Shown here piece after piece: positions 28,521 through 37,190 of a DNA stretch of 64,000 bases. Below the pieces are notes generated by a model, which saw only the letters and a program-made list of their open reading frames with translations, did no database searches and was not told where the DNA came from. Both the position numbers and the translations under genes were made by a program. Positions within the stretch are counted from its first letter, which is position 1. Each line of letters begins with the position of its first letter. Source of the stretch: Castellaniella sp044508625 (GTDB lineage Bacteria > Pseudomonadota > Gammaproteobacteria > Burkholderiales > Burkholderiaceae_B); assembly GCA_044508625.1 (NCBI GenBank), contig JBIQHJ010000010.1, positions 1 to 64,000 of the forward strand. The letters run 5' to 3'.

Positions 28521-29084
28521 ATGGCCACACGACAACCCTGGCACATCGTCCGCGCCTCCCCGCTGCACGGCACGGGCGTGTTCGCCGCCCGCGACATCCC
28601 GGCCGACACCCGCATCCTGGAATACGCCGGCCGGCGCATCACCCCCGAGCAGGCCGACGCCCGCTGGCCGGTGAATCCCGACGACCCCTACCACACCTTC
28701 TATTTCTCGCTGGGCTGCGGGCTGGTGATCGACGGCGGCCAGCGCGGCAACGACGCGCGCTGGATCAACCATTCCTGCGCTCCCAATTGCGAGGCGCGCG
28801 AAAACGAGGCGGGCACGCGCGTGTCCATCCACGCCCTGCGCGACATCCCGGCCGGCACCGAGCTGCTGTACGACTACGGCCTGGTCACCGACGAAAAGCT
28901 CACGCCCACGCTCAAGCGCCATTACCGCTGCCTGTGCGGCGCGCCCGGATGCCGCGGCACCATGCTGGCCGAGGCCCCCGCCGAGGCGCCGAAAAAGTCC
29001 CCCGGGCGGGGCAAATCCACGCGGGCCGGCCGGAAATCAGCCCAGGCCGGACGCAAGGCCGTACGCAAGAAACCGATGAAATGA
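28521..29084 (+). CDS. SET-domain protein-lysine methyltransferase
   Basis: A 187-residue SET-domain protein with a complete post-SET motif. SET enzymes transfer methyl groups from S-adenosylmethionine to lysine side chains. The domain starts with the GTGVFAARDIPADTRILEYAG block. The SAM-binding knot is formed by NHSCAPNC (83-90) and ELLYDY (114-119). The post-SET zinc-binding cysteines are in CLCGAPGCRG (137-146). The tail (151-187) is basic, with many Lys and Arg, suggesting nucleic acid or self-methylation targets. The gene is divergent from the acetolactate-synthase-type gene and upstream of a TRAP operon. The fold is secure; the substrate is unknown. Histone-H1-like proteins are the targets of chlamydial SET enzymes. 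Confidence 0.88.
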   Translation: MATRQPWHIVRASPLHGTGVFAARDIPADTRILEYAGRRITPEQADARWPVNPDDPYHTFYFSLGCGLVIDGGQRGNDARWINHSCAPNCEARENEAGTRVSIHALRDIPAGTELLYDYGLVTDEKLTPTLKRHYRCLCGAPGCRGTMLAEAPAEAPKKSPGRGKSTRAGRKSAQAGRKAVRKKPMK

Positions 29085-29175
29085 GCCCCGCCGGCGGCCG
29101 CCCCTGGGATACTCCCGAATGGCAGGATCGCCGGACCGCGCTAGTATGAGGGGCATTTTCCGCCCCTTGACGCCC

Positions 29176-29709
29176 ATGCCGCCTCCCTCTGCCCCGGAAT
29201 CCGACGACTACGCCGCCGCGCCCACCGTCCCGCCGCCCGACCCGCCCCTCCGCGCGCCCCTGCGCATCGAGGACTGGATCACCGTCCTCACCATCGGCGC
29301 CCTGGCCGTGATCACCATGGCCAACGTGGTCGTCCGCTACCTCACCGACGAATCCTTCGCCTGGACCGAGGAGATCTCGATCTTCCTGCTCATCGTGCTG
29401 ACCATGAGCGCGGGCGCCTCGGCCTTCGTGCGCAATCTGCACATCCGCATCGAGCTGGTCGCCGACGGCGGCTCGGCGGCCCGCCAGCGCCGGCTGGCGA
29501 TCCTCGCGCACGGCATCACGCTGGCGTTCTTCGCGGTGCTGACCATCCTGCTGGGGCGCATGGCCCTGGACGAGTACAACTGGGGCGACACCTCGCCCGC
29601 GATCGGCGTGCCGACCTGGTGGTACTCGATGTGGCTGCCCGTGCTCTCGGGCGCGATCACGCTGCGGGTCGCCGGCATGCTCCAGCGGCGCCTGCGAGAG
29701 CCCGCATGA
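29176..29709 (+). CDS. dctQ: TRAP transporter small permease DctQ, system 2
   Basis: A 177-residue small permease of the second TRAP system. A Pro-rich cytoplasmic start is followed by four hydrophobic segments. Typical elements are the first helix LTIGALAVITMANVVVRYL, then SFAWTEEISIFLLIVLTMSA and VRNLHIRIELV. In-frame starts at 29119 and 29146 exist; I chose ATG 29176 because the stretch before it looks like promoter sequence (TAGTAT near 29141) rather than coding sequence. The stop overlaps the dctM start in an ATGA arrangement, so the two are translationally coupled. Confidence 0.8.
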   Translation: MPPPSAPESDDYAAAPTVPPPDPPLRAPLRIEDWITVLTIGALAVITMANVVVRYLTDESFAWTEEISIFLLIVLTMSAGASAFVRNLHIRIELVADGGSAARQRRLAILAHGITLAFFAVLTILLGRMALDEYNWGDTSPAIGVPTWWYSMWLPVLSGAITLRVAGMLQRRLREPA

Positions 29710-31004
29710 TCCCCTGGCTGCTGTTCGCCCTGTTCATCGGCCTGATGGTGGTCGGGGTGCCCGTGGGCGTGGCCCTGGGCGCCGCCGGGACGCTCGCCAT
29801 CGCCCTGGCCAACCCCGACACCCACTGGTTCGGGCTGATGGCCGTGTCGCAGAGCTTTTACGCGGGCCTGGCGAAATACCCCCTGCTGGCCATCCCCATG
29901 TTCGTGCTGGTCGGCTCGATCTTCGACCGCTCGGGGGTCGCCGCCCGCCTGGTGCGCCTGGCCATCGCCATCACGGGCCACGGCCCCGGCATGCTGGCCG
30001 TGGTGGCGATCGGCGTGGCCATGTTCCTCGGCGGCATCTCGGGCTCGGGCCCCGCCTGCGCCGCGGCCGTGGGCGCCGTCATGATCGGCGCCATGAACCG
30101 CGCGGGCTACCCGCCCGCCTATTCGGCGAGCATCGTCGCCGCCGGCGCCGCCACCGACATCCTGATCCCGCCGTCGATCGCCTTCATCGTCTATTCCATC
30201 CTCGTGCCGCAGGCCTCGGTGCCCGCGCTGTTCGCCGCGGGCATGCTGCCGGGCGTCCTCGCCGGGATCGGCCTGATCATTCCCGCCGTGTGGCTGGCGC
30301 GCCGCCAGGGCATGGGTGCGCACGCGCGCAGCGAGCCCCGGCCGCCTTTCTGGCGCAGCCTCTACGAGGCGCTGTGGGGCCTGGCCGCGCCGGTCATCAT
30401 CCTGGGCGGCATGCGCATGGGCTACTTCACGCCCACCGAGGCCGCGGTGGTCGCGGTGTTCTACGGCCTGTTCATCGGCATGTTCGTCCACCGCACCATG
30501 GCCGTGCGCGACCTGTTTCCCATCCTGCGCGAGGCGGGCGAGCTCTCGGCCGTGATCATGCTGGTGGTCACCCTGGCGGGGATATTCGCCTGGTCGCTGT
30601 CCACGCTGAGCATCATCGACCCGATCACCCGGGCCATCGTGCATTCCGGCCTCGGGGAACACGGCGTCCTCACCCTGCTGATCCTGCTGCTGATCGTGCT
30701 GGGCATGTTCCTGGACGGGATCTCGATCTTCCTGATCTTCGTGCCCCTGGTCCTGCCCGTCGCCCAGGCCTTCCACTGGGACGTGGTGTGGTTCGGCGTG
30801 CTGCTCACCCTGATGGTGGCCGTGGGGCAGTTCACGCCCCCCATCGCCGTCAACCTGATGGTGTCCTGCCGGATCGCCAACGTGCCCATGGAGAGCACCG
30901 TCCGGTGGGTGCTCTGGCTGGTGGGCGGCATGCTGTGCGCCCTGGTCCTGGTGATCCTTTTCCCGCAGATCGCCTTGTGGCTGCCGCATCATCTGGGATA
31001 CTGA
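29706..31004 (+). CDS. dctM: TRAP transporter large permease DctM, system 2
   Basis: A 432-residue membrane subunit of the second TRAP transporter, with about 12 hydrophobic segments. Signatures are KYPLLAIPMFVLVGSIFDRS, FLGGISGSGPACAAAVGAVM, ILIPPSIAFIVYSILVPQAS, YFTPTEAAVVAVFYGLFIG and the C-terminal GQFTPPIAVNLMVSCRIANV. The true start is the ATG at 29706, overlapping the dctQ stop by four bases (ATGA); longer in-frame versions overlap dctQ coding. The dctP gene follows 34 bases downstream with a strong GAGGAGG ribosome site. The gene order Q-M-P differs from P-Q-M in system 1, so the two operons are not simple copies. Confidence 0.93.
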   Translation: MIPWLLFALFIGLMVVGVPVGVALGAAGTLAIALANPDTHWFGLMAVSQSFYAGLAKYPLLAIPMFVLVGSIFDRSGVAARLVRLAIAITGHGPGMLAVVAIGVAMFLGGISGSGPACAAAVGAVMIGAMNRAGYPPAYSASIVAAGAATDILIPPSIAFIVYSILVPQASVPALFAAGMLPGVLAGIGLIIPAVWLARRQGMGAHARSEPRPPFWRSLYEALWGLAAPVIILGGMRMGYFTPTEAAVVAVFYGLFIGMFVHRTMAVRDLFPILREAGELSAVIMLVVTLAGIFAWSLSTLSIIDPITRAIVHSGLGEHGVLTLLILLLIVLGMFLDGISIFLIFVPLVLPVAQAFHWDVVWFGVLLTLMVAVGQFTPPIAVNLMVSCRIANVPMESTVRWVLWLVGGMLCALVLVILFPQIALWLPHHLGY

Positions 31005-31038
31005 ACGCATCCAACATCACACAGAGGAGGAGTCCTTC

Positions 31039-32064
31039 ATGAAACTGCGCAATCTGCTCGGGGCCGCCGCGTTCGCCGCGGCCGCCCTCACCGCCGCCGG
31101 CCCCGCCCACGCGGCCGACTACAAGTCCGAATACAAGCTGTCGATCGTGGTCGGCACCACCTTCCCCTGGGGCCAGGGCGCGGTGATCTGGTCCGACCTG
31201 GTGCGCGAGCGCACCAACGGCCGCATCAACATCAAGATCTACCCGGGCACCTCCCTGGTGCAGGGCGACCAGACCCGCGAATTCACGGCCATCCGCCAGG
31301 GCGTGATCGACATGGCGATCGGCTCGACCATCAACTGGTCGCCGCAAGTCAAAGAGCTGAACCTGTTCTCGCTGCCCTTCCTGATGCCGGACTACCCGGC
31401 CATCGACGCCCTGACCCAGGGCAAGGTCGGCGAAAAGCTGTTCGACATCCTGACGCAGAAAGGCGTGGTGCCGCTCGCCTGGGGCGAGAACGGCTACCGC
31501 CAGCTCAGCAACTCCAAGCGCGCGGTCCAGACCCCGGATGACATCAAGGGCATGAAGCTGCGCGTGGTGGGCTCGCCCCTGTACATCGACACCTTCACCG
31601 CGCTGGGCGCCAACCCGACGCAGATGAGCTGGGCCGACGCGCAGCCGGCGCTCGCCAGCGGCGCCGTCGACGGCCAGGAAAATCCCCTGTCCATCTACGC
31701 GGGCGCAAAACTCTACGACGTGGCCCAGAAATACCTGACGCTGTGGAACTACGTCGCCGACCCGCTGATCTTCGTGGTCAACAAGGACGTCTGGAACTCC
31801 TGGACGCCCGAGGATCAAAAGATCGTGCGCGAGGCCGCGCTCGAGGCCGGCAAGCGCGAGATCGTCATCGCCCGCCAGGGCGTGACCGCGACGGACGACT
31901 CCCTGCTCAAGGAGATCGAAAGCCACGGCGTGACGGTCACCACGCTCTCGCCGGCGCAGATCGAGGCCTTCGCCAAGGTCACCCGGCCCGTGTTCGACAA
32001 GTGGGCCAAGCAGATCGGCGCCGACCTGGTCCAGCAGGCCCAGGACGACATCGCCAAGCGCTGA
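31039..32064 (+). CDS. dctP: TRAP transporter solute-binding protein DctP, system 2
   Basis: A 341-residue periplasmic binding protein with a clear signal peptide (MKLRNLLGAAAFAAAALTAA, cleaved after AHA). DctP features are VVGTTFPWGQGAVIWSDLV, TPDDIKGMKLRVVGSPLYI with the conserved Arg that binds a ligand carboxylate, and GAVDGQENPLSIYAGAKLYD. An AGGAGGAG ribosome site precedes the ATG at 31039. It ends the Q-M-P operon, which closes with a strong terminator at 32080-32116. It is related to the system 1 protein (shared PLAWGE and DGQENPLS blocks) but clearly diverged, so its ligand probably differs. Confidence 0.92.
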   Translation: MKLRNLLGAAAFAAAALTAAGPAHAADYKSEYKLSIVVGTTFPWGQGAVIWSDLVRERTNGRINIKIYPGTSLVQGDQTREFTAIRQGVIDMAIGSTINWSPQVKELNLFSLPFLMPDYPAIDALTQGKVGEKLFDILTQKGVVPLAWGENGYRQLSNSKRAVQTPDDIKGMKLRVVGSPLYIDTFTALGANPTQMSWADAQPALASGAVDGQENPLSIYAGAKLYDVAQKYLTLWNYVADPLIFVVNKDVWNSWTPEDQKIVREAALEAGKREIVIARQGVTATDDSLLKEIESHGVTVTTLSPAQIEAFAKVTRPVFDKWAKQIGADLVQQAQDDIAKR

Positions 32065-32070
32065 CCGGCG

Positions 32071-32116
32071 TATGATGAGGGCGGCGGGCCGGGACGCACC
32101 GGCCCGCCGCCTTTTT
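32071..32116 (+). terminator. Strong terminator after dctP, with a TATGAT box at its foot
   Basis: A perfect 13-bp stem (GGCGGCGGGCCGG, 32080-32092, pairing with 32099-32111) with a 6-base loop is followed by TTTTT. A TATGAT hexamer (32071-32076) directly precedes it and could be the -10 box of the TSUP gene, whose message would then begin within the hairpin. Confidence 0.8.
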
Positions 32117-32153
32117 GCCGCCGACCCGACAGCCCGGCCCCGGGGCCACCACC

Positions 32154-32906
32154 ATGGAATTTTCCGCCGAGATCGCGATCCTGCTGTTCTTCGTGGCCAT
32201 GCTGGCCGGCATGGTCGACGCGATCGCGGGCGGCGGCGGCCTGATCATCATCCCGGCCCTGCTGGCCGCGGGCCTGCCCCCGGGCGCCGCCATCGCCACC
32301 AACAAGATCGGCGGCATCGCCGGCTCGAGCGCCGCGACGCTGCATTTCCTGCGCATCCGCCAGATCGACCTGCGCCGCAGCCGGTGGATGGCGCTGGGCG
32401 CCTTCCTCGGCTCGCTGGCGGGCGGCATCGTCCTCACCCATATCGACAGCGCCGTGCTCGGCCGCCTGATCCCCGTCCTGCTGATCGGCTTCGCCCTGTA
32501 CTTCCTGCTCTCGCCCCGAGTGGGCGCCGAGGACCGCAAGGCGCGCATCCCCACCGCCGCCTACGCGCTCGCCGTGGCGCCCCTCATCGGCTTCTACGAC
32601 GGATTCTTCGGCCCGGGCACGGGCACCTTCCTGGCGATCTCGCTGGTCACCCTGCTGGGCTTCAACCTGGTCAAGGCCACGGCGCACACCAAGCTGCTCA
32701 ACCTCAGCAGCAACCTCGCCTCGGTGCTGTTCTTTGCCGCGAACGGCAACATCGTCTGGTCCTTCGGCCTGCCCCTGCTGGCCGGCCAGTGGATCGGCGG
32801 GACCATCGGCGCGCGCCTGGTGGTCAGCCAGGGCCACCGCCTGATCAAGATCGTCATGTCCACGGTCGCGATCGCGATCTCGGTCAAGATGATCTGGAGC
32901 GCCTGA
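32154..32906 (+). CDS. TSUP family permease (TauE/SafE type)
   Basis: A 250-residue inner-membrane permease of the TSUP (TauE/SafE, DUF81) family, whose members export sulfite or organosulfonates. About eight hydrophobic segments fall into two homologous halves. Each half starts with a family motif: MLAGMVDAIAGGGGLIIIPA in the first and GFYDGFFGPGTGTFLAISLV in the second. The start is the ATG at 32154; an earlier in-frame start lies in the terminator of the preceding gene. It stands alone downstream of the second TRAP operon and is convergent with yaeQ. The substrate is unknown. Confidence 0.87.
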   Translation: MEFSAEIAILLFFVAMLAGMVDAIAGGGGLIIIPALLAAGLPPGAAIATNKIGGIAGSSAATLHFLRIRQIDLRRSRWMALGAFLGSLAGGIVLTHIDSAVLGRLIPVLLIGFALYFLLSPRVGAEDRKARIPTAAYALAVAPLIGFYDGFFGPGTGTFLAISLVTLLGFNLVKATAHTKLLNLSSNLASVLFFAANGNIVWSFGLPLLAGQWIGGTIGARLVVSQGHRLIKIVMSTVAIAISVKMIWSA

Positions 32907-32935
32907 GGCTGGCACGGCCCCGGAGCTCGTACGGC

Positions 32936-33484
32936 TCAGGCCTCGCCCGCCAGCACCCGCAGCTCGACGCCGACGTCCCCGCGCTCGGAGGACACCCACG
33001 CCGTGCCGTCGGCCACGTTGACGTTCAGCGACATGCCGCGCCCGGCGAGGTCCGCCAGGGCGCGCGTCGCCTCGGCGGGCAGGGCGTAGACCTTCAGGTT
33101 TCCGGCGCGGGCGATCCTGTCGCGCACGCCGGCCCACCAGACCTCGACCCCGCGGCCGTAGGCGAACACGATCACTTCCTCCGCGCGGCCGCAGGCCCGC
33201 AGGATGCGGCGATCGTCCGGCAGCCCGACCTCGATCCACTGCCGGATCGCGCCCGTCAGGTCCTTGCGCCACAGGTCGGGCTCGTCGGTCTCGCTCAGGC
33301 CGCGGGTGAAGCCCAGCCCCTCGTCGCCATCCGCCAGCAGGGCATAGGCCAGCAGGCGCACCATCAGGCGCTCGTCGGTTTCCGACGGGTGGCGGGCCAG
33401 GGTCACGGCATGGCTGCCGTAGTAGGCGCGATCATTGTCGGCGACGTGGACGTCGGCTTTGTAGACGGTTGCGCGCAAGGCCAT
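32936..33484 (-). CDS. yaeQ: YaeQ family protein
   Basis: A 182-residue YaeQ protein. The family has a PD-(D/E)XK nuclease-like fold in solved structures but no established reaction. Typical segments are MALRATVYKADVHVADNDRA, HPSETDERLMVRLLAYALLA, LSETDEPDLWRKDLTGAIRQ and VEVGLPDDRRILRACGRAEE. The Glu-Asp-Lys cluster (DEPDLWRKD) is the part compared with the nuclease core. There is no signal peptide. It is a single-gene unit convergent with the TSUP permease and divergent from the gamma-carbonic-anhydrase-like gene. Confidence 0.9.
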   Translation of the reverse strand: MALRATVYKADVHVADNDRAYYGSHAVTLARHPSETDERLMVRLLAYALLADGDEGLGFTRGLSETDEPDLWRKDLTGAIRQWIEVGLPDDRRILRACGRAEEVIVFAYGRGVEVWWAGVRDRIARAGNLKVYALPAEATRALADLAGRGMSLNVNVADGTAWVSSERGDVGVELRVLAGEA

Positions 33485-33610
33485 GGAGCATTCCCGGACG
33501 GCCCCGCGCCCGGACGGCGAAAGCCGGGGTCGGAAGCCGAAAAGCCCTTAGTCTAACCCGCTCGTTCCGGCCGCGCGCCTGGGACGGGGTCGCCGGCGGC
33601 CGCCCGGGCG

Positions 33611-33616
33611 TATGAT
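33611..33616 (+). promoter_or_regulatory. Candidate -10 box of the gamma-carbonic-anhydrase-like gene
   Basis: TATGAT lies 36 bases before the ATG at 33652, in a GC-rich spacer otherwise free of features. No convincing -35 hexamer is visible 16-18 bases upstream. The GAGGAAG ribosome site follows at a normal distance. Confidence 0.35.
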
Positions 33617-33651
33617 GGATCGACGCCCACTGGATTTCCGAGGAAGACACC

Positions 33652-34272
33652 ATGCCCTGCTACAGCTTCGAAGGCCTCACCCCCGTCATCCACCCGACCG
33701 CCTACGTCCATCCCACGGCGGTGCTGATCGGCGACGTCATCGTCGGCCCCGGGGTCTACGTCGCGCCGCTGGCCTCGCTGCGCGGCGACTTCGGTCGCCT
33801 CATCCTCGAGGAGGGCTCGAACCTCCAGGACCATTGCATGATGCACGGCTACAGCGACGCCGACACCATCGTCCAGGCCAACGGCCACATCGGCCACGGC
33901 GCCATCCTGCACGGCTGCGTCATCGGCCGCAACACGCTGGTGGGCATGAACTCGGTCGTCATGGACCGCGCCGTCATCGGGCCCGACAGCATCGTCGCCG
34001 CCATGAGCTTCGTCAAGATCGGCTTCCAGGGCGAACCCCGCCAGATGCTGGCGGGCTCGCCCGCGCGCGTGGTCCGCGCGATCACCGACGCGGACCTGCG
34101 CTGGAAGAACATGGGCACCCTCGAGTACCAGGCCCTGGTCGGCCGCTGCACCCGCAGCCTGCGCGAGGCCGAGCCGCTGCGCGAGGTGGAGCCCGACCGC
34201 CCCCGCCTGAAAGGCATCACGGACCTGGAGGCGTTGCGGGAGGCGCAGCACCGATCCAAGCAGCCGGTCTAG
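33652..34272 (+). CDS. Gamma-carbonic-anhydrase-like hexapeptide protein (PaaY/CaiE type)
   Basis: A 206-residue left-handed beta-helix protein built from hexapeptide repeats. Repeats such as AVLIGDVIVGPGVYVAPLAS and NTLVGMNSVVMDRAVIGPDS form the coil, and NLQDHCMMHG and GHIGHGAILHGC supply the three metal-binding His positions of gamma-class carbonic anhydrases. The C-terminal helix and tail (NMGTLEYQALVGRCTRSLRE) resemble PaaY, a thioesterase of phenylacetate breakdown, and CaiE of carnitine metabolism. No paa or cai genes are nearby, so the biochemical role here is open. It is convergent with amn. Confidence 0.82.
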   Translation: MPCYSFEGLTPVIHPTAYVHPTAVLIGDVIVGPGVYVAPLASLRGDFGRLILEEGSNLQDHCMMHGYSDADTIVQANGHIGHGAILHGCVIGRNTLVGMNSVVMDRAVIGPDSIVAAMSFVKIGFQGEPRQMLAGSPARVVRAITDADLRWKNMGTLEYQALVGRCTRSLREAEPLREVEPDRPRLKGITDLEALREAQHRSKQPV

Positions 34273-34298
34273 TGCCGGAATCACCCGGCACCGCCCCG

Positions 34299-35804
34299 CT
34301 ATTTGAACGCCGTCTCGATGAAGCTGCGCAATTTGCGCGAGTGCAGGCGCTCGCGCGGCATCTCGCGCAGGCGCTCGAGCGCCCGGATGCCGATGTGCAG
34401 GTGCTGGTTGACCTGGGTGCGGTAGAAGGCGCTGGCCATGCCCGGCAGCTTGAGCTCGCCGTGCAGGGGTTTGTCGGACACGCACAGCAGGGTGCCGTAG
34501 GGCACCCGGAAACGGAAGCCGTTGGCCGCGATGGTCGCCGATTCCATGTCCATGGCGATCGCCCGCGACTGGGACAGGCGCTGGACGGGTTCCTGCTGGT
34601 CGCGCAGCTCCCAGTTGCGGTTGTCGATGGTGGCGACCGTGCCGGTGCGCATGATCTTTTTCAGCTCCCAGCCGGTCAGGCCCGCGACCTCGGCCACCGC
34701 CTCCTCGAGCGCCACCTGCACCTCGGCGAGGGGCGGCACGGGCACCCACAGCGGCAGGTCGTCGTCCAGCACGTGGTCCTGGCGCACGTAGCCGTGGGCG
34801 AGCACGTAGTCGCCCAGGCGCTGCGTGGTGCGCAGGCCCGCGCAATGGCCCAGCATCAGCCAGGCCGAGGGACGCAGCACCGCGACGTGATCGGTGATGG
34901 TCTTGGCGTTGGAGGGCCCCACGCCGATATTGATCAGGGTGAGGCCGGAATGCCCCTCGCGCTTGAGGTGGTAGGAGGGCATCTGCGGCGCGCGCTCCAG
35001 GATCACGGGCGGCTCGCCCGCGGTCCCGGGGGTGACGATGTGGTTGCCCGGCTCGACCAGCTCGGTGTAGCCGCCCTCGCCGCGCGCCAGGGTGCCGCGC
35101 GCCCATTTGACGAACTCCTCGACGTAGAACTGGTAGTTGGTGAACAGCACGAAATCCTGGAAATGCTGGGGCGCGGTCGCCGTGTAGTGCTGCAGGCGGT
35201 GCAGGGAATAGTCGATGCGCGGCGCGGTGAACGGGCCCAGCGGGCGCGGCTGGCCCGGGCGCCCCTGCCAGGTGCCGTTGACGATCGCATCGTCGGTGAC
35301 GGCCAGGTCGGGCACGTCGAAATGGTCGCGCAGGGTGTGGCCGGGCGATTCCATGTACTCGCCCTCGACGTACTCGCCCTCGGGAAAGGCGAAGTGCAGC
35401 GGGATGGGCATGTCGGATTCGCCGATCTCGACCGGCACCCGGTGATTGCGCAGCAGCAGGCCGACCTGCTCGCGCAGGTAGCCGCGGAACAGCGCGGGCT
35501 GGGTCACCGTGGTCATGTAGGTGCCGGGCTCGACCAGGTGGCCGTACGACAGGCGGCTGTCGACCTCCTGGTAGGAATGCACCCGGATGCGGATCGCCGG
35601 ATAGCAGGCGCGCACGCGCTGGCCCTCGGGCAGCCCGCCGGCGCAATAGGCGCGGAAGGCGTCGCGGATGAAGGTGGTGTTGCGCGCGTAGATCGCCAGC
35701 AGTTGCTCGACGGCCGCATCGGCGTCCCCGAAGCTCGCGAACGGGATCAGCGCCGGCATCGAGGTCGGTCGCGGGGCATTCATGAAATCGCTCGGATCGT
35801 TCAT
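34299..35804 (-). CDS. amn: AMP nucleosidase
   Basis: A 501-residue AMP nucleosidase that cleaves AMP to adenine and ribose 5-phosphate. The N-terminal regulatory domain contains YPAIRIRVHSYQEVDSRLSY and PGTYMTTVTQPALFRGYL. The C-terminal nucleoside-phosphorylase-like catalytic domain has INIGVGPSNAKTITDHVAV, LRPSAWLMLGHCAGLR, AMDMESATIAANGF and the terminal HIGIRALERLREMPRERLHS. I take the ATG at 35804; another Met lies 7 codons downstream. It is transcribed with guaD, which ends 20 bases upstream, so a free purine base salvage and degradation unit is likely. Length fits the family. Confidence 0.93.
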   Translation of the reverse strand: MNDPSDFMNAPRPTSMPALIPFASFGDADAAVEQLLAIYARNTTFIRDAFRAYCAGGLPEGQRVRACYPAIRIRVHSYQEVDSRLSYGHLVEPGTYMTTVTQPALFRGYLREQVGLLLRNHRVPVEIGESDMPIPLHFAFPEGEYVEGEYMESPGHTLRDHFDVPDLAVTDDAIVNGTWQGRPGQPRPLGPFTAPRIDYSLHRLQHYTATAPQHFQDFVLFTNYQFYVEEFVKWARGTLARGEGGYTELVEPGNHIVTPGTAGEPPVILERAPQMPSYHLKREGHSGLTLINIGVGPSNAKTITDHVAVLRPSAWLMLGHCAGLRTTQRLGDYVLAHGYVRQDHVLDDDLPLWVPVPPLAEVQVALEEAVAEVAGLTGWELKKIMRTGTVATIDNRNWELRDQQEPVQRLSQSRAIAMDMESATIAANGFRFRVPYGTLLCVSDKPLHGELKLPGMASAFYRTQVNQHLHIGIRALERLREMPRERLHSRKLRSFIETAFK

Positions 35805-35824
35805 GCGCCCATTATCGCAGAGGC

Positions 35825-37150
35825 TCACGGCCTTCTGCTGACCTCCCGGCCCGCCGCGTAGGTGGCGGCGACGCAGCGGTCGTCGCCCAGCATGGCCAGG
35901 GCGAAAAGCCGTTCCTCGAGGGTGTCGGCGCGGGCGCTGCGCCGCGCCAGCAGCGGGGTCGCGGCCGGATCCAGTACCACGAAGTCCGCCTCGGCGCCCG
36001 GCGCCAGCGTGCCGATGCGGCCCGCGAGCCCCAGGCCGCGCGCCGCCCCCTGGGTCGCCAGCCAGAACATGCGCAGGGCGCCCAGGTGGTGGCCCGAGAG
36101 GCGGGCGATCTTGTGCGCCTCGCTCATCGTCCTCAGCATGGAAAAGGACGAGCCCCCGCCCACGTCGGTCGCCAGGGCCACCGGCATGCCGCAGGCCCGG
36201 GCGGCGGCGAAATCGAACAGGCCGCTGCCGAGGAACAGATTGGAGGTCGGGCAATGGGCGGCCAGCGCGCCGGCATCGCGCATGCGCCGGCGGTCGTCGT
36301 CATCCAGCCACACGCAATGCCCATAGACCGAGCGCGGGCGCAGCAGGCCATGCCGGTCGTAGACGTCGAGATAGCTGCGGTAGCCGGGGAAAAGCTCGGC
36401 CACCCACTTGATTTCATCCTTGTTCTCGGACACGTGGCTCTGGATGAACACGTCCGGGTAGCGGCGAGCCAGCTCGCCGCACAGGCCGAGCTGCTCGGGC
36501 GTCGAGGTGGGGGCGAAGCGCGGAGTCAGGGCGTACATCTGCCGCCCCGTGCCGTGCCAGCGCCGCAGCAGCGCCTCGCTGTCGCGCGCGCCCGCCTCGG
36601 CGGTGTCGCGCAGGAACGCCGGGCAGTTCCGGTCCATCATCACCTTGCCCGCGATCATGCGCAGGTCGCGCGCGTGGCTTTCCTCGAAGAACGCCTGCGC
36701 CGACTGAGGGTGCACGGTGCAGTACACCAGCGCCGTCGTCGTGCCCACGCGCAGCAGCTCGTCCAGGAAGAACCGCGCCACCTCGGCGGCGTGCCCAGGA
36801 TCCTCGAACCGGCGCTCGGTCGGAAAGGTGTAGGTCTCGAGCCAGGGCAACAGGCCGGACGCCGGCGAGGCGATCATGTCGGTCTGCGGATAATGGATGT
36901 GCGTGTCGATGAAGCCCGGCATGATCAGGCGGCCGCGCCAGTCGGCCACGGGCGTGCCCGGCGGCAGGCTGGGGGCCAGGCTCTCGTACTCGCCGCAGTC
37001 GCGCACCCGCCCGCCGTCCACCACCAGCAGGCCGTCCCGGATCCAGACGCAGGCCTCCTCCTCGGCCTCGCCGTCGTCGCGGAAATACAGCAGTTCGGCG
37101 CGAAAGGCGCCTGGGGGTCCGGCCTCGGGGCCTGCTTGGGGCTTGCTCAT
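35825..37150 (-). CDS. guaD: Guanine deaminase
   Basis: A 441-residue zinc amidohydrolase that deaminates guanine to xanthine. Motifs are HIH at 84-86 in GFIDTHIHYPQTDMIAS, the SHVSENKDEIKWV segment with metal-ligand His, YGHCVWLDDDD, HCPTSNLFLGSGLF and ALATDVGGGSSFSM with metal-ligand Asp. The PTSNLFLGSGLF block is specific for guanine deaminases. It follows xdhC on the same strand after 40 bases and is followed by amn, so xdhA-xdhB-xdhC-guaD-amn read as one purine operon. Its product xanthine is the substrate of XdhABC. Confidence 0.94.
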   Translation of the reverse strand: MSKPQAGPEAGPPGAFRAELLYFRDDGEAEEEACVWIRDGLLVVDGGRVRDCGEYESLAPSLPPGTPVADWRGRLIMPGFIDTHIHYPQTDMIASPASGLLPWLETYTFPTERRFEDPGHAAEVARFFLDELLRVGTTTALVYCTVHPQSAQAFFEESHARDLRMIAGKVMMDRNCPAFLRDTAEAGARDSEALLRRWHGTGRQMYALTPRFAPTSTPEQLGLCGELARRYPDVFIQSHVSENKDEIKWVAELFPGYRSYLDVYDRHGLLRPRSVYGHCVWLDDDDRRRMRDAGALAAHCPTSNLFLGSGLFDFAAARACGMPVALATDVGGGSSFSMLRTMSEAHKIARLSGHHLGALRMFWLATQGAARGLGLAGRIGTLAPGAEADFVVLDPAATPLLARRSARADTLEERLFALAMLGDDRCVAATYAAGREVSRRP

Positions 37151-37190
37151 CCGATACTCCAGCGTGGGGATGGGGGGCCGGGCCCCGGAT

